NCBI GenBank assembly: GCA_945869715.1
Contig: CAMBPP010000042.1
Location: forward strand, 1 to 10,262
DNA from: Bifidobacterium breve
GTDB taxonomy: Bacteria > Actinomycetota > Acidimicrobiia > Acidimicrobiales > Ilumatobacteraceae
Direction of reading: 5' to 3'
Length of the DNA stretch: 10,262 nucleotides
The notes under the pieces were generated by a model. That model was given only the letters and a program-made list of their open reading frames with translations, searched no databases and was not told the DNA's origin. Shown piece after piece: positions 6,304 to 10,262 of the stretch. The first letter of the stretch is position 1, and each line of letters opens with the position of its first letter. The position numbers and the translations under genes are program-made.

Positions 6304-7146
6304 GCCTCGAAAACGGCAGAGCCCCTGGTCAATAACAAGGCGAGAACCCACCGCGGTGGTGAAAACTGCTTCCCCCTTGGCCGTTTCCCACATGGAGATG
6401 GTGAGTTCTTCACCGGGAATGACCGGCGAGGTAAAGCGCCCCTCGATGTGCTGAAACGCGCTGGCATCGTTGTTGCAGAGCCCGTGCAAGAGTCCACGGC
6501 CTGTGAACCCGTAGGTGCACAACCCATGCAGAATGGGGCGTTCAAAACCGCCACGTGCAGCAAAGGTGGGGTCGGAATGCAATGGGTTGCGGTCGCCCGA
6601 CAGGCGATACGTGAGGGCCTGATGCAACGAGGTGGTGTACTTCACCACGTGGTCGGCTGCGCGGCTTGGTGGCACATTCTTGTCGCCGCCGGGGCCACGA
6701 TCGCCACCCCATCCGCCCTCACCGCGAATGAACGATGAGCCGAGCAGTGTGAACATGGCACTGCCATCGGATGCATCTACAAGGTCGGTTTGTGTTGATA
6801 CCACTGCGCCAGAACCTTTGTCATAGATACCGATAATGCGGCTCACGCCACGAACTTTTCCTGACACTGGAACTGGCTTGTGCAGTGTGACCGACTGTTG
6901 CCCGTGCACCAACATAGCAGGGTTGAAAGTACCAATGTTGGTACGAGTGGAGCCCATGCCCCAGCCCACCACTACAGGAAATGTGGGAAATACTTGTTGC
7001 ACAACTCCATCGGTGTTTTCCGTTGTGAATGACAAGTCGTCAACACCCGCGCCAATACCAACGGCATAGAGCAAGGCATCTTTACTGTTCCACGAAGCCT
7101 CGTAAGGTTCGCTTTCTGTTCCTACTGCATCTGGATTAATTGGCAT
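6301..7146 (-). CDS. MaoC-family double-hotdog enoyl-CoA hydratase (hydratase-2 type)
   Basis: This 281-residue protein is a hydratase 2, which adds water to trans-2-enoyl-CoA to give (3R)-hydroxyacyl-CoA. It has two hotdog repeats, as in the hydratase part of peroxisomal MFE-2. The N-terminal half (about 1-150) is degenerate. The C-terminal half carries the hydratase-2 motif YRLSGDRNPLH at 180-190, with catalytic Asp185 and His190 plus Asn187, followed by RPILHGLCTYGF at about 203-214. The frame is open up to 7191, but MPINPDAVG at 7146 is the natural family start. It overlaps the end of the upstream SDR gene by 11 bases, so translation is probably coupled; only a weak AGAG precedes the ATG. 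Partner and substrate (fatty acid, branched acid or steroid side chain) cannot be told from sequence alone. Confidence 0.88.
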   Translation of the reverse strand: MPINPDAVGTESEPYEASWNSKDALLYAVGIGAGVDDLSFTTENTDGVVQQVFPTFPVVVGWGMGSTRTNIGTFNPAMLVHGQQSVTLHKPVPVSGKVRGVSRIIGIYDKGSGAVVSTQTDLVDASDGSAMFTLLGSSFIRGEGGWGGDRGPGGDKNVPPSRAADHVVKYTTSLHQALTYRLSGDRNPLHSDPTFAARGGFERPILHGLCTYGFTGRGLLHGLCNNDASAFQHIEGRFTSPVIPGEELTISMWETAKGEAVFTTAVGSRLVIDQGLCRFRG

Positions 7147-8050
7147 GGTGCACTCTATCTTCGCCGTCCATGCCGGCATTAGCCCGAGCACCGGCTAGTA
7201 GTTCATCGACAATTGCACCCAGTTGCGTGGGGTCGGCAACTGCCGCATGACGCGGCCCGCGATGCCAGCCTTCGGCAATAGCAAGAATTTGACCACTCGC
7301 TTCAAACACTCGACCAGTGACATGTTTCGATTCAGCAGAAGCAAGCCAAGTGACGATGGGTGCAATCCATTTAGGGCTGCGCATGTCGCGGTCGGCTTCT
7401 GTTTTTGGCGGTGGTCCAAGGCCTTCTGTCATGCGTGTGAGAGCAACAGGTGCAACTGCATTTGCTGTTACTCCGTATCGCGCTAGTTCGAGTGCCGCAA
7501 TAACAGTGAACGATGCAATGCCTGCTTTTGCTGCACCGTAATTTGTCTGACCCGGATTTCCGTAAATACCCGAAACCGACGTGGTGTTGATGATGCGACC
7601 ATCAACTGGTTTTTCCGCTTTGTGTTGATCGCGCCAATATGCAGCTGCGAAATGCGACGGCCCAAAGGTTCCCTTCAAGTGCACCTTGATGACCGCATCC
7701 CACTCATCTTCGGTCATGTTCGCCAGCATGCGGTCGCGCAAAATGCCGGCGTTATTTACTACTGCGTGCAGGTCGCCGAAAACATTGACCGCGGTGTTAA
7801 TGAGAGCTTCTGCACCTGCCCATGTAGAAACATCGTCACCATTAGCAACTGCTTTTCCACCGAAGGCTTCAATTTCCTTCACCACTTGTTGCGCTGGCGA
7901 CAAGTCACCACCAGATCCGTCAACATTTCCTCCGAGATCGTTTACTACAACGAAAGCTCCATGGTGCGCCAAGCTCAACGCATGTTCGCGGCCAATGCCT
8001 CGCCCCGCTCCGGTCACAACAACAATTCTTCCTGCGCATAACTGCGACAT
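7136..8050 (-). CDS. SDR-family (3R)-hydroxyacyl-CoA dehydrogenase, MFE-2 type
   Basis: This 304-residue short-chain dehydrogenase resembles the dehydrogenase part of MFE-2 (HSD17B4). The cofactor site TGAGRGIG is at 13-20. VVNDLGG (35-41) has Asp38 at the position favouring NAD over NADP. NNAG lies at 99-102 and the MFE-2-like VHLKGTF at 123-129. Catalytic Ser158, Tyr171 and Lys175 are in TTSVSG and NYGAAK. The C-terminal tail from about 265 is longer than in FabG proteins. The frame is open to 8122, but that extension would overlap the divergent flavoprotein gene. ATG 8050 has the strongest Shine-Dalgarno sequence in the window (GGAGGGG) and gives a standard start. Expected role is oxidation of (3R)-hydroxyacyl-CoA to 3-ketoacyl-CoA, following the hydratase encoded immediately downstream. 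Confidence 0.9.
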   Translation of the reverse strand: MSQLCAGRIVVVTGAGRGIGREHALSLAHHGAFVVVNDLGGNVDGSGGDLSPAQQVVKEIEAFGGKAVANGDDVSTWAGAEALINTAVNVFGDLHAVVNNAGILRDRMLANMTEDEWDAVIKVHLKGTFGPSHFAAAYWRDQHKAEKPVDGRIINTTSVSGIYGNPGQTNYGAAKAGIASFTVIAALELARYGVTANAVAPVALTRMTEGLGPPPKTEADRDMRSPKWIAPIVTWLASAESKHVTGRVFEASGQILAIAEGWHRGPRHAAVADPTQLGAIVDELLAGARANAGMDGEDRVHHAN

Positions 8051-8054
8051 ATTT

Positions 8055-8080
8055 CCCCTCCGATGTCTAGAACAATCATA
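8055..8080 (-). promoter_or_regulatory. SDR gene promoter -10 and Shine-Dalgarno site
   Basis: On the minus strand TATGAT (8080-8075) is a good -10 and GGAGGGG (8061-8055) is a strong ribosome-binding site, four bases from the ATG at 8050. No clear -35 is seen. This gene has a leadered transcript, in contrast to the divergent flavoprotein gene. Confidence 0.55.
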
Positions 8081-8100
8081 CGACTCCACCCTCTTGGCTT

Positions 8101-8112
8101 TAGCCTTGAACC
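8101..8112 (+). promoter_or_regulatory. Candidate -10 element of a leaderless promoter (flavoprotein gene)
   Basis: TAGCCT (8101-8106) fits TAnnnT and is followed by exactly 6 bases and the GTG start at 8113. There is no Shine-Dalgarno sequence and no recognisable -35. Confidence 0.45.
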
Positions 8113-9333
8113 GTGAGTTCACCCACGCAGCCCAATTTCCACACCATCATTGTTGGAGCAGGGCCAAGTGGAACCGCCGCCGCCACGCTTCTTGCCAAAG
8201 CCGGTAAATCGGTATGTGTTGTCGACAAGGCCACTTTCCCCCGCGATAAGTGCTGCGGCGATGGCCTCACCACACTTGCCTTACGCGAACTCGAGAAAAT
8301 TGGTTTTGTCCCCAGCACAGTGGCTTCGTGGAAAACAATTCATAGCGCGAGGTTGCGTTCCCCCTCAGGTCGCGAAGTAGAAGTTCCACTTCCGAGTGGC
8401 CAGGGTCAATATGCCGCAGTAGCTACCCGCCTCGACCTCGACGCAGCACTTGTAGAACATGCACGCAACGCCGGCGCAGTAATACGTGAAAATTGTGAGT
8501 TCTTAAATATCAGCGCTGACAATAACTTTGCTGTCATCAGTTTTACCGACGGCACCAGTGTGACCGCACAGCACGTTATTGCAGCCGATGGCATGTGGTC
8601 GCCGGTACGTAAATCACTTGGGCTGCTCGAAGAGGGTTACCTTGGCGAGTGGCATGCCTTTCGTCAATACGCCACCAACATCACAGGCCCTGCACAAAAT
8701 GGTTTATATGTATGGTTCGAGCCCGACCTCTTACCTGGCTACGCATGGTCGTTTCCTCTTGCCGATGGAAAAGTGAATATTGGCTTTGGCGTGTTGCGCG
8801 ATGGCAAGCGCCGCATTCAAACCATGAAACACACATGGGAAGATTTGCTCACGCGCCCCCACATTGTGCAGACACTCGGCGAAGGCTTCACACTTGTCGA
8901 CCGACACACCGCATGGCCCATACCAGCAAATATCACTTCAGCGGTTTTGCATCATCGCAATGTGATGTTTGTTGGCGATGCTGCTCGCGCTACCGACACC
9001 TTGACCGGTGAAGGCATCGGCCAGGCACTTCTCACTGGTGTACTTGCAGCGCAAGCTATTCTCGATTCGGCTTCACGCAACGCATCGGAATCGGCCGCAC
9101 TGTACGCCAAGCACGTGCGCCAACATTTAGCAGCCGACCATCACATGAGTTCGCTCCTCGGCAAGATGCTCTCGCGGCCATTTATTGCACGCGGTGCAGT
9201 GCGCATTGTGGGTCTCAATAATTGGACACGTAGCAATTTTGCACGCTGGATGTTTGAAGATGAAGCACGCGCAGTTGTACTCACCCCGCGGCGCTGGCAC
9301 CGCAAGTTTCTCAAACAGCGCGGCGCCTTCTAG
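8113..9333 (+). CDS. Geranylgeranyl-reductase-family FAD-dependent oxidoreductase
   Basis: This 406-residue flavoprotein belongs to the family that saturates double bonds in isoprenoid chains. In mycobacteria a member (MenJ) reduces one isoprene unit of menaquinone. The FAD-binding GAGPSG is at 15-20, and FPRDKCCGDGLT at 42-53 is the family signature, with Cys48 in the usual position and an extra Cys47. ADGMWSPVR at 158-166 is the DG motif. VGDAARATDTLTGEGIG at 287-303 binds the FAD phosphate and ribityl part. GTG 8113 is chosen because nothing useful lies upstream and the Rossmann motif follows at the normal distance. The stop overlaps that of the convergent MOSC gene. Menaquinone reduction is a reasonable first guess, but related enzymes act on archaeal-type lipids, chlorophyll side chains and carotenoid precursors, so the substrate is open. 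Confidence 0.85.
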   Translation: MSSPTQPNFHTIIVGAGPSGTAAATLLAKAGKSVCVVDKATFPRDKCCGDGLTTLALRELEKIGFVPSTVASWKTIHSARLRSPSGREVEVPLPSGQGQYAAVATRLDLDAALVEHARNAGAVIRENCEFLNISADNNFAVISFTDGTSVTAQHVIAADGMWSPVRKSLGLLEEGYLGEWHAFRQYATNITGPAQNGLYVWFEPDLLPGYAWSFPLADGKVNIGFGVLRDGKRRIQTMKHTWEDLLTRPHIVQTLGEGFTLVDRHTAWPIPANITSAVLHHRNVMFVGDAARATDTLTGEGIGQALLTGVLAAQAILDSASRNASESAALYAKHVRQHLAADHHMSSLLGKMLSRPFIARGAVRIVGLNNWTRSNFARWMFEDEARAVVLTPRRWHRKFLKQRGAF

Positions 9334-10169
9334 AGGAAGCGCACTTCGTCTCCAACAGAGCATTTCCCAGGCGAGAGCACTCGCGCGTACACGCCAACAC
9401 TTTGGTTCAAGTCGCGCACAATATGGCGCAACACGGCGCGATCTTCAGGAATGTCTTTATTGATTGCTCGCGTGACCATGACACAACGAGGGCACGCATC
9501 GAGAATTTCAATAACTGCCGACCCAATGGCAACTTGTTTATTTTTCCACGAGAACTCTGGGTGCCCACCTCCATCGCCACTGTCAACAACAAGGCTTGGT
9601 CGAAAGCGCTTGATATCGATAACAGAATTTGGCACAGCAGCTTTCATGGCCGCAAGTGCAGAGGTGGTCATCACCATCAGCGGATAACAATCGTGATGAG
9701 TTCCCGGTGGCGATTCAAACTCCATTACTTCAGGTGGGAAGATGCTGAAGTCGGGCAAGGGCTCATCGTCAGTGCGACCAAAAACCGCACGCATCTCTGC
9801 CATCACATCGTCTGTGTCTGAAGGTCCGCGACGAAAATGCTCCACATTGCTTGCATCGGGAAGCTCTTCTAACACGACACGATGACCAAGCAAAGTAGAT
9901 AATTTTTCGCTGCTGCTTGCTTCGTTCGTTAAAAAGCTCTCTCCGTTGGGAGCGGTAATTTTCACTATGCGCCGCGCGGAGTCAACACGCTCAGCGGAGA
10001 ATTGCATGAGCCCACCAATTTTTTTGGCTCCTCGAATGCCCCCACGTTCAAGGTCGCGAGTAGCCCATACTCGGTCACCAACGATGCCCAGATCATTGAC
10101 CTCACACGACGAAACCATCTCTCCCACCATCGACTTCACGGGATACGTCCAAATTTGAGATAAGCGCAC
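9330..10169 (-). CDS. MOSC-domain protein with MOSC_N beta-barrel domain
   Basis: This 279-residue protein has the two-part layout of mARC/YcbX-like molybdenum-cofactor proteins, predicted to bind a sulfurated or Cys-ligated molybdenum cofactor. The N-terminal MOSC_N domain shows WTYPVKSM (7-14) and GIVGDRVWAT (28-37). The MOSC domain includes RFRPSLVV (188-195) and DACPRCVMVTRA (224-235), with Cys226 or Cys229 as the candidate molybdenum ligand, and a PGKCSVGDEV ending (267-276). The frame opens six codons earlier, at GTG 10187. I prefer the GTG at 10169 because family proteins start at about (M)RLSQIW and a TATGGT hexamer ends 6 bases before it. Redox partner and substrate are unknown. The gene diverges from the gene starting at 10228. 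Confidence 0.85.
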   Translation of the reverse strand: MRLSQIWTYPVKSMVGEMVSSCEVNDLGIVGDRVWATRDLERGGIRGAKKIGGLMQFSAERVDSARRIVKITAPNGESFLTNEASSSEKLSTLLGHRVVLEELPDASNVEHFRRGPSDTDDVMAEMRAVFGRTDDEPLPDFSIFPPEVMEFESPPGTHHDCYPLMVMTTSALAAMKAAVPNSVIDIKRFRPSLVVDSGDGGGHPEFSWKNKQVAIGSAVIEILDACPRCVMVTRAINKDIPEDRAVLRHIVRDLNQSVGVYARVLSPGKCSVGDEVRFL

Positions 10170-10181
10170 ATTCGCACCATA
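10170..10181 (-). promoter_or_regulatory. Candidate -10 element of a leaderless promoter (MOSC gene)
   Basis: On the minus strand TATGGT (10181-10176) is followed by GCGAAT and GTG at 10169. This supports the shorter MOSC start. If the longer start at 10187 were real, the hexamer would lie within coding sequence. Confidence 0.45.
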
Positions 10182-10215
10182 GTTCACCGAATAAGCGTCT
10201 TCATTTTGAGTGCAC

Positions 10216-10227
10216 TACGGTAGAGAC
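10216..10227 (+). promoter_or_regulatory. Candidate -10 element of a leaderless promoter (right-edge gene)
   Basis: TACGGT (10216-10221) is followed by AGAGAC and the ATG at 10228. The same AGAGAC spacer precedes the nucS start. No -35 and no Shine-Dalgarno sequence are seen. Confidence 0.5.
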
Positions 10228-10262
10228 ATGCGTACTCGACTCACCGAACTTCTCGACATTGA
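10228..10262 (+). CDS. N-terminal fragment, possibly nitronate monooxygenase
   Basis: Only 11 complete codons are present: MRTRLTELLDI, then the window ends. This sequence resembles the usual beginning of FMN-dependent nitronate monooxygenases (2-nitropropane dioxygenase family), which often start with R-T-x-L-x-x-LLGI. With so few residues the assignment is tentative. The gene call itself rests on the promoter-like TACGGT exactly 6 bases upstream and on the end of the divergent MOSC gene. Confidence 0.4.
   Translation, partial: MRTRLTELLDI

Noticed and set aside
7147..7191. 15-residue extension of the MaoC protein
   Set aside because: It is read from inside the SDR gene in another frame, and MPINPDAVG is the natural start.
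8051..8122. N-terminal extension of the SDR protein up to 8122
   Set aside because: It would overlap the start of the divergent flavoprotein gene, has a Lys/Arg-rich sequence without family likeness, and the strong GGAGGGG site points to ATG 8050.

Overview
The window looks like a chromosomal segment from an actinobacterium, probably of the class Acidimicrobiia. The reasons are a NucS mismatch endonuclease with strong actinobacterial character, an L,D-transpeptidase with a Thr/Ser/Val-rich linker, an APS-type CysH beside a mycobacterial-type CysQ, moderate GC content by eye, and a very compact layout. The taxonomic placement is inference from gene content. I see no phage, insertion sequence, CRISPR array, tRNA or rRNA, and no gene-free stretch longer than about 105 bases.

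Layout from left to right. A truncated gene (1-207, +) encodes the C-terminus of an unknown membrane-anchored protein and overlaps cysQ (204-992, +) by ATGA. cysQ runs end to end into a family III CoA-transferase (994-2145, -). That gene diverges from an ABC1/UbiB-family kinase-like gene (2251-3843, +), and a palindrome lies between them. The kinase-like gene converges on an L,D-transpeptidase (3849-4784, -). The transpeptidase diverges from nucS (4869-5528, +), whose stop codon overlaps that of cysH (5525-6244, -). Next is a minus-strand pair, a MaoC-type hydratase (6301-7146) and an SDR dehydrogenase (7136-8050). The SDR gene is upstream and the two overlap by 11 bases; together they resemble a split peroxisomal multifunctional enzyme type 2. 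A geranylgeranyl-reductase-family flavoprotein (8113-9333, +) diverges from the SDR gene and shares its stop region with a MOSC-domain protein (9330-10169, -). The right edge holds the first 11 codons of another plus-strand gene, possibly a nitronate monooxygenase.

The metabolic themes are sulfur assimilation (cysQ, cysH), CoA-thioester and fatty-acyl metabolism (CoA-transferase, SDR, MaoC), isoprenoid-quinone metabolism (ABC1 kinase, geranylgeranyl-reductase family), cell-wall cross-linking and DNA repair. No single large operon ties them together. Most genes are alternately oriented and seem to have their own promoters.

The most interesting structure is regulatory and architectural rather than a new protein system. 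Six genes have a -10-like hexamer (yAnnnT) ending exactly 6 bases before the start codon, which suggests leaderless transcripts. The two genes with a clear Shine-Dalgarno sequence lack this arrangement. All four convergent gene pairs meet within 5 bases, and two of them overlap through the self-complementary tetramers TTAA and CTAG. Four starts (nucS, SDR, MaoC, MOSC) are placed downstream of the longest open frame, using family N-termini, Shine-Dalgarno sites or promoter position. I did not find convincing evidence of an undescribed biological system.
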